Shown: positions 1-8,094 of the stretch, piece by piece
Layout of the letters: each line of letters opens with the position of its first letter
Numbering within the stretch: position 1 is the stretch's first letter
Source of the DNA: Bacillota bacterium
GTDB taxonomy: Bacteria > Bacillota > Clostridia > TANB77 > CAG-465
Length of the DNA stretch: 17,930 bases
Direction of reading: 5' to 3'
NCBI GenBank assembly: GCA_023460515.1
Contig: JAEWPS010000037.1
Span: 1 to 17,930 of the forward strand
Program-made: the position numbers and the translations under genes
The notes under the pieces: generated by a model
Database searches by the model: none
Told to the model about the DNA's origin: nothing
The model's input: the letters and a program-made list of their open reading frames with translations, nothing else

Positions 1-460
1 TGATATAAGCCAATGCAGCCAATACCACCAAAGAATAACCTCCTGTTATGCCGTTTATCCCGTCCATAAAATTATACGCATTGATAATTCCCGTACAAAC
101 TATCAACGCCAAAACAAGCCACCACCAAGACAAAGAAAACAATCCCCACTGATAAAACATCAACGCCATTGCAGAAAAATGGAAGAACAGCCGCGTCAGC
201 TGGCTAATGGATTTTACATCATCTACGAAGCTGATGAAAGTTACCAGTGTCAAAGCCAGCATAAAGCAGGGATATTCCCAACCGCTCGTCAAGAAATAAG
301 CCAACGCGCCGAAATAAAAGATGATGCCGCCACCTCTCAAAGTTATGCGTGTATGCGAGCTGCGTTCGTTTGGCTTGTCGATGATGTTACATTTGTCGGC
401 TATCTTAAAATAAAAAAGTTCTGTTACGAATAACAGAACTAAAACTATCAGATAATACAT
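1..460 (-). CDS. Initiating undecaprenyl-phosphate sugar-1-phosphate transferase, WecA/WbpL/MraY family (partial, 3' end outside window)
   Basis: The frame opens at an ATG at 460-458 and runs without a stop to the window edge, so 153 N-terminal residues are visible. It is a very hydrophobic integral membrane protein. Family landmarks are clear: an N-terminal membrane segment (about 1-20), IIDKPNERSSHT (26-37) followed by LRGGG (41-45), the acidic pair VDDVKS (79-84, D80/D81), and NAYNFMDGINGI (127-138), which is the NxxNxxDGxNG signature. Known members transfer a sugar-1-phosphate from a UDP-sugar to undecaprenyl phosphate on the cytoplasmic face of the inner membrane, which starts a polysaccharide repeat unit. 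It follows the epimerase/reductase gene by 18 bases, the usual pairing when the first sugar is a modified N-acetylhexosamine. The exact sugar cannot be read from this fragment. I am confident of the family and less so of the substrate. Confidence 0.9.
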   Translation of the reverse strand, partial: MYYLIVLVLLFVTELFYFKIADKCNIIDKPNERSSHTRITLRGGGIIFYFGALAYFLTSGWEYPCFMLALTLVTFISFVDDVKSISQLTRLFFHFSAMALMFYQWGLFSLSWWWLVLALIVCTGIINAYNFMDGINGITGGYSLVVLAALAYI

Positions 461-478
461 AAATACAATTTTATTTTA

Positions 479-1348
479 CTACTTCAAACTGTCTGCAACC
501 TTTTTCAAAGACTCTTCAAAGCTCACCAACTGATAATCAAACTCCATCTTACTCATCTTGGGATCATAGTAGTATGTTGCAAACATTTTATTGATAGGCT
601 GCAAGATAAAACTTCCCAACCAAATAAAAGGATTAAACAAACGAGTAATCCACACCTTGTGACCTACCTCTTTTGCAAAGAAACGGATAATCTCTACCGT
701 ATCAGCTAACTCCCGGTTTTGCGGATAGAACGTACCTTCCAACTCGCGCTCAATCGCCTGCTTCACGAACTCAGCCAGATTGTCAATATAGAGCATCGAA
801 CGCTTATTGTGCCACTCAGGAAACACCGGAGTCTTGCAAGCCAACTTCGCCAAACGTGGAAAATTCCCCTTCGCATTCGGACCATAAATCATACAAGGTC
901 GCAATATACACACCTTAAATTCTTCTGATTCCAACTCATGCAGTCCATTCTCAGCTTGCAACTTCGAGTCGCCATAGAACCCATTCGGAGCCGGTTTTGT
1001 TTCTGTTGTCAAGACTTCAGCCTTGAGCGACCGGCTCTCGTGAAATACAATCTGGCTCGACATGAAAATGAACTGCTTCACACCCGCAGCTTTCGCATGT
1101 TTCGCCACTTCAATCGTCAAGTCACGATTCACCTTATAATAAAGTGGCTCCATCTTCGGATCTGCATTTACATGTGCAATACCCGCCACATGGAAGACTA
1201 CATCATACTTTGTATAATCAACCTTCTTCCAGTTGTCGCCCACCGTGTCCACCGCATCAATCTGATACGATGAATCTTTAGCTAATATATACCTCCTAAC
1301 GCTTTCGCCCACATAGCTACCAGCGCCAGTTATCAATATATTCTTCAT
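479..1348 (-). CDS. NAD-dependent epimerase/4-ketoreductase (SDR family), nucleotide-sugar modification
   Basis: An extended short-chain dehydrogenase/reductase of 289 residues. The N-terminal Rossmann motif GAGSYVG is at 8-14, the catalytic serine region MSS at 96-98, and the catalytic pair YGDSK at 125-129 (Y125, K129). ILRPCMIYGP (148-157) is a typical nucleotide-sugar epimerase segment. At 289 residues it is shorter than GalE-type enzymes (about 330-350). This fits the reductases and epimerases (WbpK/WbpV-like) that act on a UDP-4-keto sugar just before the initiating transferase. Its position directly upstream of the WecA/WbpL-type gene supports a role in making the first sugar. No 4,6-dehydratase is seen in the window, so if it is a 4-ketoreductase its substrate must come from elsewhere. 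The start is the ATG at 1348-1346, 65 bases after the upstream stop. Family is sure; the exact reaction is inferred. Confidence 0.85.
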   Translation of the reverse strand: MKNILITGAGSYVGESVRRYILAKDSSYQIDAVDTVGDNWKKVDYTKYDVVFHVAGIAHVNADPKMEPLYYKVNRDLTIEVAKHAKAAGVKQFIFMSSQIVFHESRSLKAEVLTTETKPAPNGFYGDSKLQAENGLHELESEEFKVCILRPCMIYGPNAKGNFPRLAKLACKTPVFPEWHNKRSMLYIDNLAEFVKQAIERELEGTFYPQNRELADTVEIIRFFAKEVGHKVWITRLFNPFIWLGSFILQPINKMFATYYYDPKMSKMEFDYQLVSFEESLKKVADSLK

Positions 1349-1413
1349 TCGTTCAATTCGAAATATTTCTGTTCAGAAAAGAAATCCACTTATCCTCAAG
1401 CCTGTAGTCGAAA

Positions 1414-2574
1414 TTATTTCATAAGTTCATCATAGATAGATAAATGTCTTTGGATAACAATTTTGATATCAAAGTACTCCTCCGAATATTTGCGTGCAGC
1501 CTTACCCATCTTCACACGAAGTTCCTTATTCGAAAGCAACAAATCCAGCTCCTCCGTAAGCGCATCCACATCCTTCGGTTGAATCAGGAATCCTGTTTCA
1601 CCATCAATCACTGTTTCCTTGCAGCCTACAGAATTACTTGTAATTACCGGACGTCCAATAGCATCTGCCTCAATAAGCGACTTGGGAAGTCCCTCCATAT
1701 AGTATGAAGGAAATGCCACAATATGACATGACTTCAAGAGCTCACAAACATCCGTTCTGTAACCCAACCACTGGATATACTTACCGTCACAAACCGAATC
1801 CAATTGCTCTTGGGTAATAGCTCCGGGATGATCATCCAAACCACCCACTAACAGAAACTCCACATTATCCTTATACTTTGAGCGCAATCTCTCCGCAGCT
1901 TCAGTCAATAGGAAAATTCCCTTCTCTACAATCATACGTGCAGTCAAGACAACCTTCAGCTTGCCTTCCTTTGGCTCTGGAGTATAGCAAAACTCATCCA
2001 GACTGACCCCGGAACCTTTGATGAAACGTCCTTGTTCACGACGAATAATCCCATGCTTCACATACAGTTCCCAGTCATCATCGTTTTGGAAGATACAAAG
2101 CAAGCGATTTCCAACCTCTTCCTTCTCACTCCTAATCTGTCCAAGGTTGTGGCTGAACTTGAGCACATTCAGAACAACTTTAGACATCAGTCCTTGGTTC
2201 TCCTCCGCAAAGAACCCACCAAGTCCACTTATAGCATTCACCACACCATTCACTTTCGAGAACTTAGCCGCCAGCGTACCCCAAAGAATTGTCTTCATAC
2301 CCACATGATGCACCACATCCGGTTTTTCACGTTTGTACAGTTTACGAAGGAAGTTGAGCGTTTTCAGTTCTTCGAAGATATTCATACCACTGCGGTTCAT
2401 CGGCAGGTTAATCACCTTCAAACCTTTTGCCTCAATGTCTTTCAACTTACCTGTATCAGCTGTGATAATAGTCACATTCCATCCCGCCTCCTGAGCCGCT
2501 AAAGCCACAGGCAGTCGATGAGACAGGAAGAACCAATCTACATTTACTACTATAAAGAGTTTATTGGAGTTCAC
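1414..2574 (-). CDS. Glycosyltransferase family 4 (GT-B fold)
   Basis: A 386-residue retaining-type glycosyltransferase. The N-terminal half has the GT4 look of the PglA/capsule branch: SHRLPVALAAQEAGWNV (18-34) and GLGGFFAEE (117-125). The C-terminal half carries the donor-binding EGLPKSLIE (294-302, the E-x7-E pair) followed by ADAIGRPVITSNSVGCKE and a DGETGFL turn. It would add a sugar from an activated donor to the lipid-linked intermediate at the inner membrane. Closeness to the initiating transferase suggests an early addition, but this is inferred. The start is a GTG at 2574-2572: an in-frame TAG lies just upstream, no ATG precedes the conserved N-terminus, and an AGGG sits a few bases before it. 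The stretch around 137-155 looks like a short insertion relative to the family members I recall. Sugar specificity is unknown. Confidence 0.9.
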   Translation of the reverse strand: MNSNKLFIVVNVDWFFLSHRLPVALAAQEAGWNVTIITADTGKLKDIEAKGLKVINLPMNRSGMNIFEELKTLNFLRKLYKREKPDVVHHVGMKTILWGTLAAKFSKVNGVVNAISGLGGFFAEENQGLMSKVVLNVLKFSHNLGQIRSEKEEVGNRLLCIFQNDDDWELYVKHGIIRREQGRFIKGSGVSLDEFCYTPEPKEGKLKVVLTARMIVEKGIFLLTEAAERLRSKYKDNVEFLLVGGLDDHPGAITQEQLDSVCDGKYIQWLGYRTDVCELLKSCHIVAFPSYYMEGLPKSLIEADAIGRPVITSNSVGCKETVIDGETGFLIQPKDVDALTEELDLLLSNKELRVKMGKAARKYSEEYFDIKIVIQRHLSIYDELMK

Positions 2575-2636
2575 GTGTTTTCCCTATATTCTGGTTAAGC
2601 AATGAGAGAGACTTTCACCTTCCCTTACTCAACTAG

Positions 2637-3689
2637 TTAGTTAATCAAATGGATATACAATTTTTTATATGAGTCTGCCATCAAATGAATATCATATTGA
2701 GCAGCTCGACTAATGCATTTTCTTGATATGTCGCAATAGAGATTTACATCAGCTAAAAGTAAATTAACTTTTTCCGCAAGTTCATTTGCATTTCCTTTAG
2801 AAAACACCTTACCTGCCCCCTCAACAACCTGCTTTAGCCCCTCAACATTAGTAGCAATTACCGGCTTACCACAAGCCATCAATTCCACTGCTGTCAACCC
2901 AAAACCTTCCCAGTTTGAAGACTGTATACCTATATACGATTCTGCAATTAGTTCAGCTACATCCGAACGAGATCCAAGAAATTGTACTCTATCTGCAACA
3001 CTGCAATCATTAGCGACTTGCTTACAGTGCTCAAGATTCTCACCATCTCCTACGAACCGAAGTATAACATCTTTATCGATTGTTTCCATAGCACGAATAA
3101 CGGTTTCCTGATCTTTGGAAGAAGCAAAACGACTCACCATAATCAATGACTTTGGGATAACAGGTCTCTTGATGGCAACAAAATGCTTAGTATCCACTCC
3201 ATTATTAATTACCACAAAACGTTCGTCTTTTGACTGAAGCCATTCCTGAAGCGCGTCCTGAGTCTGTTGGCTAATACCAACCAACTTTGTATAACGGGCA
3301 TAGATTATTTTTTCTATAGGTCTTATGAACCATTTACCTCTTCGATTATTTGAAGTTGAGTGTTCTGTATAAACCAATTTCACCTTCAAACCTCTAGCAG
3401 CCAAAGAGCAAAGATAGAGCGAGTGAACCAAATGAGCATGCACCACTTCATAATGCTTCATAATCTTACGCATTTTGTGTGCAATCATTGGATTGCGGAA
3501 ACTCTTTACGTTCAGCGATATGATAGGAATACCTGCATCTCGAACTTTCTTTGTAAAGTCTGTTTCCTCACTCCTCAATACAAGAAGTGTTACATCTAAA
3601 CCTTGTTGCTTTTGAATGGGAAGAAGATCCGAAATCAAGCGTTGAGCCCCCCCTATCTCAAGAGATGAAATGACATGAAGCAGTTTCAT
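2637..3689 (-). CDS. Glycosyltransferase family 4 (GT-B fold)
   Basis: A 350-residue GT4-type enzyme. It begins MKLLHVISSLEIGGAQRL, with the glycine-rich acceptor-side loop EIGGAQ at 11-16. It then shows HAHLVHS (84-90), YTEHS (107-111), IVNNGVD-like INNGVDTKHF (161-170), SRFASSKDQ (186-194), and the donor-binding pair EGFGLTAVE (E261, E269) followed by MACGKPVIATNVEG. It should add one sugar of the repeat unit in the cytoplasm; donor and linkage cannot be read. Its ATG (3689-3687) lies inside the 3' end of the polymerase gene, giving a 32-base overlap in a different frame. This implies translational coupling. A run of seven G on the coding strand encodes Gly13-Gly14, so slippage there would stop the protein early. 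Its base composition is nearer the GC-balanced flank than the AT-rich polymerase before it. Confidence 0.9.
   Translation of the reverse strand: MKLLHVISSLEIGGAQRLISDLLPIQKQQGLDVTLLVLRSEETDFTKKVRDAGIPIISLNVKSFRNPMIAHKMRKIMKHYEVVHAHLVHSLYLCSLAARGLKVKLVYTEHSTSNNRRGKWFIRPIEKIIYARYTKLVGISQQTQDALQEWLQSKDERFVVINNGVDTKHFVAIKRPVIPKSLIMVSRFASSKDQETVIRAMETIDKDVILRFVGDGENLEHCKQVANDCSVADRVQFLGSRSDVAELIAESYIGIQSSNWEGFGLTAVELMACGKPVIATNVEGLKQVVEGAGKVFSKGNANELAEKVNLLLADVNLYCDISRKCISRAAQYDIHLMADSYKKLYIHLIN
3647..3653 (-). repeat. G7 homopolymer near the start of a GT4 gene
   Basis: Seven C on the plus strand (seven G on the coding strand), encoding Gly13-Gly14 and the first base of Ala15. A one-base slip would shift the frame near the N-terminus. 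It lies just beyond the polymerase stop, so only the glycosyltransferase would be affected. Confidence 0.5.
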
Positions 3690-4899
3690 TTCTTATCACT
3701 TTTTCGTTCCTTATATAGTATGCTAAGAAAATAAATAAGAGAAAATTATAGTCAGGTACCCCCTTAAAATTCAAAATAATTAGATATGAAAACAACAAGA
3801 ATGCAAATCTTTTAGAAATAATTTTTGTTTTATGGAGTAGATTGATAATCTTAGTTTCATAATAGAAATACCCAAATATAGTTCCTATAATACCAAAATA
3901 AAAAATATTCCTTAAATATCCAATATCTGTTTCCATATAATATGCTCCATCTTGTTTTGAAAGGCCATCACCTAAAAAAAATGTTTTCAAATCAAAAGTT
4001 CTTTCATACATTGACAACATATGATTCAAACTTTTCGACTCTCCATCACTAAAAAATAATGTAAAAACTTCAAATGCATGTGAAGTATTTATGTTTTCAA
4101 AAAATCCCATTTTTATTATTCCAAATACCATCAGTAAAGTAAAAGATAATAATGTAATAATCTTACTTATCCTTACATTCTTAACAAAAAAGAACAGACC
4201 TATTCCTAATCCAACGATTGTAGTTCTTGCAATATACGTCCCCGTAATAAAGACAAATAAAATCAATGGATATGCAAAAAATCCTGTTATCTTTTTTCTT
4301 ACATAAAGATAAAACAATAGTATTATGGCAAACCCACTAATTACTCCTCCCATAAAATAATTTCCCTTACCCAAACCGAGCATTCGATTTCCAAAAGCAA
4401 CAGTATTCGCAATTCTACCTTCATCGCCTAAATTTTGAAAGCTAGTTATCGCTTCCATTATACCAGAATCAAAAAAACCTAATGCTGCGATAAGATTATT
4501 GATAACAATTGCAACGCAAACTAAAAACATTAATAAATCGATACTTGAGCGTTTGGGAAGAAGAGACACACAAAGCAATGCGCCATTTATATATAGTATA
4601 TTTCTAATCGCAAATTGAACATACCAAAAATCTGTAGTCTGGTTGATGACTATACTTATTATAGAAATCAGAATCTGCGAATAGTTAGCAATAATTATTG
4701 TTTTGTATACACTTGATCTATTAATGTATTTGCAAAAATAAGGAAAGAATACTAATAACGAAAGGTATTCTCTAGTTCCAATTTTGTCAGGGAAACCAAC
4801 TGGAGTAATATTGAATATATAAAGAACTAATGCCAAGACAGGCAACAATAATTTCTTTCTTTTAGTTGTAAAAGTTTTATTGACGAGATTGTTTTGCAT
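3658..4899 (-). CDS. wzy: Wzy-type O-antigen/capsule repeat-unit polymerase
   Basis: A 413-residue, strongly hydrophobic protein with many predicted membrane segments (I judge about ten or more) and short polar loops. This is the usual shape of a Wzy polymerase, a family with little sequence conservation. It would join lipid-linked repeat units on the periplasmic face. Support comes from topology, from position among glycosyltransferases, and from the presence of a Wzx flippase and no other candidate polymerase. The ATG at 4899-4897 is chosen because it follows the upstream stop in a TAAGATG junction; a TTG nine bases earlier would overlap that stop. The 3' end overlaps the next glycosyltransferase by 32 bases. 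The gene is very AT-rich (lines counted at 33-35% GC) and has a run of eight A on the plus strand near 3975. Function is inferred from class. Confidence 0.8.
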   Translation of the reverse strand: MQNNLVNKTFTTKRKKLLLPVLALVLYIFNITPVGFPDKIGTREYLSLLVFFPYFCKYINRSSVYKTIIIANYSQILISIISIVINQTTDFWYVQFAIRNILYINGALLCVSLLPKRSSIDLLMFLVCVAIVINNLIAALGFFDSGIMEAITSFQNLGDEGRIANTVAFGNRMLGLGKGNYFMGGVISGFAIILLFYLYVRKKITGFFAYPLILFVFITGTYIARTTIVGLGIGLFFFVKNVRISKIITLLSFTLLMVFGIIKMGFFENINTSHAFEVFTLFFSDGESKSLNHMLSMYERTFDLKTFFLGDGLSKQDGAYYMETDIGYLRNIFYFGIIGTIFGYFYYETKIINLLHKTKIISKRFAFLLFSYLIILNFKGVPDYNFLLFIFLAYYIRNEKVIRNETASCHFIS

Positions 4900-4900
4900 C

Positions 4901-5911
4901 TTAAACAATTCTTGAAATAATAAACCTAAAAATCTCTTTAAGGTTATTATACGATAGTTTTTTATAGGTTAAACAATATAAAAAAGAAGATATTCGAGAA
5001 GTACTACGAGAGCATAATAGCATAAGAGTTCTAAGGACTTCCAAATCAAACGAATCTCTATCTATCAATTCATTTTTATCTAAAACTATCCCAAGATTCG
5101 AAACTAGAGTTCCAAATTTTTTTATTCTTGAAGTTGTAATTATTGCATCCACCTGATATGGCAAAACCAGTAAACTTAATTCCGAATCAGAAATACTATA
5201 GTTCCAACTTTTTAAAATATTTTTCTTTATTCTTTTTGCACATTCAATTTGAATAGCATTCTTTTTACACGATATTTGCCCTGAACTAACACGATAATAT
5301 ATTAGCGGTTCAGAAACATTTCCCATCTTCAAACCGCTCAAAATCATTCTACTCCAAAGTTCATAATCCTGAGCACACTCAAAATTTTCATTATACTTCC
5401 ACCCCTCTTTTACAAGAATTGTCCTAAACATAACAGAGGGATGCGTAAATGGACTTCTTAAAAGGAACGTTGAAACTATATCCCCATTCTTTTCAAATAG
5501 AATATTATATTTCTTTACAACTTTATCGTTGACTATATAATAACGATTGGTTCCGCAAACTGATATCTCAGGGTTATTTTCCAAATAAGCTACTTGCTTA
5601 TATAATCGTTCATGCATACAGATATCATCAGCATCCATACGTGCGATATATTTCCCAGAAGCCAACTTTAATCCAATATTTAGACTTTTAGTAAGTCCCA
5701 TGTTAGTAGGATTAATTACTAACTTAATTCTATAATCTATACTTTTGTATACTTTAAGGAAATTGCATATGTTTTTATCAGAAGGATTATCACAAATAAT
5801 TATAAATTCAAAATCCTTAAAGCTTTGAGTCAGAATGCTATCTATGGAATGTTTGAGATATTCTTGAGGTTCTTTGAAAACACTCATAATTACACTAACC
5901 ACAGCTTCCAT
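4901..5911 (-). CDS. Glycosyltransferase family 2 (GT-A fold)
   Basis: A 336-residue GT2 enzyme. The nucleotide-binding N-terminus VVSVIMSVFKEPQEYL is at 4-19, followed by SIDSILTQSFKDFEFII (22-38). The donor region is NMGLTKSLNIGLKLASGKYI (70-89), and the metal-binding DxD motif is MDADD (92-96, D93/D95/D96). About residue 180 onward, QDYELWSRM is the usual GT2 acceptor/catalytic ED-like region. An inverting transfer of one sugar to the growing lipid-linked repeat is expected; the donor is unknown. The ATG at 5911-5909 follows the previous gene through the junction AGATAATTATG, in which the TAA stop lies two bases before the ATG. The stop is followed by the polymerase ATG after a single base. 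Tight packing implies one operon and coupled translation. AT-rich like its neighbours. Confidence 0.92.
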   Translation of the reverse strand: MEAVVSVIMSVFKEPQEYLKHSIDSILTQSFKDFEFIIICDNPSDKNICNFLKVYKSIDYRIKLVINPTNMGLTKSLNIGLKLASGKYIARMDADDICMHERLYKQVAYLENNPEISVCGTNRYYIVNDKVVKKYNILFEKNGDIVSTFLLRSPFTHPSVMFRTILVKEGWKYNENFECAQDYELWSRMILSGLKMGNVSEPLIYYRVSSGQISCKKNAIQIECAKRIKKNILKSWNYSISDSELSLLVLPYQVDAIITTSRIKKFGTLVSNLGIVLDKNELIDRDSFDLEVLRTLMLLCSRSTSRISSFLYCLTYKKLSYNNLKEIFRFIISRIV

Positions 5912-5919
5912 AATTATCT
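5909..5919 (-). promoter_or_regulatory. Stop/start junction AGATAATTATG (copy 1)
   Basis: The last Arg codon AGA, stop TAA, two T, then the ATG of the GT2 gene. The identical 11 bases occur at two other gene junctions in this window. The ATG lies two bases after the stop, which suits re-initiation by the same ribosome, and no strong Shine-Dalgarno sequence is seen. Confidence 0.6.
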
Positions 5920-6921
5920 ATATAAACTTACAAATTCTGAAAAAGACAATACATATTTATCCTTATTATAAAAATCATCAAAATTTTTTTCAAAATCGTT
6001 GAATACTTGTGAGGCAGAAATTTCCCTATTCTCAAGTTTTCTAATTTGCTCTATTAGTTCTGTCCCAGTATTACCAATAACTTTAAACTCGCTATTATGT
6101 AATGCTTCATTAAAGGCTTTAACTGCATTTGTTATAACAGGTATTAAGCCACATCCTAAATAGGTGTTCATTTTTGTAGGAGTAGCTACATTGTTCAATG
6201 TTATGTCCTCTCTAATCAAGAATCCATATTTAAATCTTGCTAACATATTTGGTAGTTCTGTATATTTTACAGCAGGATTAATAAAAACAGAACGAATGTT
6301 TTTTTCATCAACCATACTTTTTACAGCTTCTATATCATAAGTTAATATTGTCAACTCAGCCGTAGGAATAACTTCTTGAATTCTCTTAAAAATGTCTAGT
6401 GTTTGAGGAAAACACTGCCATTTTATAAGATTACCAGAATAAACAAAAGTTGGTTTTGAATACTTTTCATCAGAAAAACAAGCAGCATTTATACCCTGAT
6501 TAAAACAAGGCATAATAAAATAGTTTTCTCTGTTGTAACCATATTTTTTTCTATAATGTTCTTTCATCGCATTAGAAACGAAAACACAACCAACAGAATA
6601 TTTTAGTGCCTGTCTTTCATAATACTCATAATGCAACTTGCTTAAGAAACCACGAATATTATGACTTATATAATAAGCCTCTTCCGGTCCTACCCCCTGA
6701 AACCATGTATATATTTTTGTATTCTTATTCTTTTTTCGTATTTCGCAAAAAATTCTCGGATTTATTACAAGTACAGTATCCCCATCTTGAATTTCATTAA
6801 TATCATAAACTCGGATTATATTCTCGAATAAGGATTTAAAACCTTCTTCAAGAATTTGAATATAAAAATCCGTAGCATTGGAGTTTGTCCAATTTAACAA
6901 CAGCACTTTAATTGTATTCAT
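5914..6921 (-). CDS. Probable glycosyltransferase, GT-B fold (GT4-like)
   Basis: 335 residues with the layout of a two-domain GT-B enzyme. The N-terminal half includes TWFQGVGPEEAYY (82-94) and a CVFVSNAMKEHYRKKYG segment, which resembles the inter-domain sensing region of GT4 enzymes (VSNAM..HY). The C-terminal half has PTFVYSGNLIKWQ, then TPTKMNTYLGCGLIPVIT, which corresponds to the GT4 donor-site segment PTKxxEYLxxGxPVI. The classical E-x7-E pair is not obvious, so this is a divergent member. It should add a sugar to the repeat unit in the cytoplasm, but donor and acceptor are unknown. It starts at ATG 6921-6919, joined to the deacetylase gene by the same AGATAATTATG junction that links it to the next glycosyltransferase. 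Low GC. Glycosyltransferase is likely; the specific family is moderately sure. Confidence 0.75.
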   Translation of the reverse strand: MNTIKVLLLNWTNSNATDFYIQILEEGFKSLFENIIRVYDINEIQDGDTVLVINPRIFCEIRKKNKNTKIYTWFQGVGPEEAYYISHNIRGFLSKLHYEYYERQALKYSVGCVFVSNAMKEHYRKKYGYNRENYFIMPCFNQGINAACFSDEKYSKPTFVYSGNLIKWQCFPQTLDIFKRIQEVIPTAELTILTYDIEAVKSMVDEKNIRSVFINPAVKYTELPNMLARFKYGFLIREDITLNNVATPTKMNTYLGCGLIPVITNAVKAFNEALHNSEFKVIGNTGTELIEQIRKLENREISASQVFNDFEKNFDDFYNKDKYVLSFSEFVSLYR

Positions 6922-6929
6922 AATTATCT
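6919..6929 (-). promoter_or_regulatory. Stop/start junction AGATAATTATG (copy 2)
   Basis: Identical 11-base junction linking the deacetylase-like gene (Arg, TAA) to the GT-B glycosyltransferase ATG. Same frame relation as the copies at 5909 and 11493. Confidence 0.6.
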
Positions 6930-7943
6930 ATTTGAAAAATATTCATATGTAACAAAAGTTCCTTGCCCTTTCAATTTCTGAACCACCTTGATATTTGAAA
7001 GAGACATATCTTTTGGATGATCTATAAATACAAGAATCTTTTCTTGTGAAGACAAAACTTTTTGCAATATGATATTAGGAGATATGCGTGTCATACTAAA
7101 CATTATCCTATTAGGAATAAGACAATACTTAATAAAATTCAACATTCGATATATTCTACTTTGCTTTCTCATTACTACTCTGGAATGCGTACCATCTGCA
7201 AATGGAATAAATTCCATATTGTGCCTATTTATATAGAATCTGTTAGCTATTTTATCAAATATTGTCATTTTGCAAGTGGTTATTGGTACTTCTAAAAACT
7301 CACCACCACATTCTTTTTTCTCTATTTGGTTTGAAAATGAATATATCTCATTAGAAGAAATCATTGAAAAATCAGGTTCCTTTCCATTATGACGATTAAT
7401 AGTCATTCCCGGTGCGACAGAAGAGTCTATTAAAATACCACATTCTAAAAAAGCTTCTTTCATACGATAGAAAGGTTGTATAGCCCAACCGCCAGCTCTG
7501 TATGCCAAAATTCGATAATTTGCATCTGCCTGCCGAACAATTTTTGTCAAAAGGCCAACTCCTTCTCGAAACAACAGATTAACTTGCTCTGAAGGAAGGT
7601 CAGCTAATGAATAGTGAGAAAAATCCGAAAAATCCCACTCACCATTTCCTAAATATTTTGCATCCAACCAATGAGGGTGAATATGAAGTTCGACGCGATG
7701 TCCTCTTTTAACAATATCAACCAATTGCTTTTCTATCAACAAAAGGTCCTTACGAGCTTTTTCCTCATCAATATCTCTCAATTTTTTTATCATTAAGTAA
7801 TCTACAAAATAAGTTCCTTTGGCACCAATAGACTCTAAGGAATCCATCATCTTATTTGTGGGTAAAATCAATGTATTATAAACAGATCCCGCCTTTATTC
7901 CAAAAAAAAGTTCGTAATCAAAAGAAATAATTATCAACTTCAT
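6924..7943 (-). CDS. Polysaccharide deacetylase-like (NodB-homology/GH-deacetylase superfamily) protein
   Basis: 339 residues from ATG 7943-7941. A GTG 27 bases upstream would add nine residues ahead of the conserved first strand, so the ATG is preferred. The fold signature is that of the (beta/alpha)-barrel deacetylase superfamily: a first strand IIISFDYELFFG (4-15) with acidic D9, metal-type histidines in ELHIHPHW (85-92: H87, H89, H91), and AYRAGGW (147-153, R149). A substrate-side segment with FIDHPKD lies near the C-terminus. There is no signal peptide, so it may act in the cytoplasm on a nucleotide sugar or lipid-linked intermediate, for example as an N- or O-deacetylase. That is unusual, as many polysaccharide deacetylases are exported. 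The spacing HxHxH differs from the canonical HxxxH. Activity is inferred only. It is followed by a glycosyltransferase across an AGATAATTATG junction. Confidence 0.75.
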   Translation of the reverse strand: MKLIIISFDYELFFGIKAGSVYNTLILPTNKMMDSLESIGAKGTYFVDYLMIKKLRDIDEEKARKDLLLIEKQLVDIVKRGHRVELHIHPHWLDAKYLGNGEWDFSDFSHYSLADLPSEQVNLLFREGVGLLTKIVRQADANYRILAYRAGGWAIQPFYRMKEAFLECGILIDSSVAPGMTINRHNGKEPDFSMISSNEIYSFSNQIEKKECGGEFLEVPITTCKMTIFDKIANRFYINRHNMEFIPFADGTHSRVVMRKQSRIYRMLNFIKYCLIPNRIMFSMTRISPNIILQKVLSSQEKILVFIDHPKDMSLSNIKVVQKLKGQGTFVTYEYFSNR

Positions 7944-8033
7944 AAACCAATAAAAGTTTTTATGCAGCACTAGGTTAATATTATAGATAAAGAAAGTTTA
8001 TCTGACATTTTGAGTGATACTATAGCACACACG

Positions 8034-8071
8034 AAAAAATGCCGAACCAATAAATAAGGTTCTAAAAAGGC
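8034..8071 (-). terminator. Possible weak stem-loop terminator after the flippase gene
   Basis: On the minus strand, 24 bases past the flippase stop, GAACC (8062-8058) and GGTTC (8048-8044) can pair around a nine-base AT loop. An outer GCC/GGC pair is separated by a bulge. The stem is followed by a run of six T (8039-8034). The stem is short, and the next gene lies in the same direction 91 bases further on, so it may attenuate rather than stop transcription. The rest of this 151-base gap (7944-8094) shows no clear Bacteroidetes promoter (TTTG / TAnnTTTG). Confidence 0.3.
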
Positions 8072-8094
8072 AAAATCTTCTTATATTATGTCTA

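Noticed and set aside
179..433. Plus-strand open frame of 84 codons at the left edge
   Set aside because: It is the antisense shadow of the WecA-type transferase, whose motifs are clear on the minus strand.
1366..1379. Palindrome TTTCTGTTCAGAAA between the epimerase and the upstream GT4 gene
   Set aside because: AT-rich five-base stem at best, no T run after it; not enough to call a terminator or operator.
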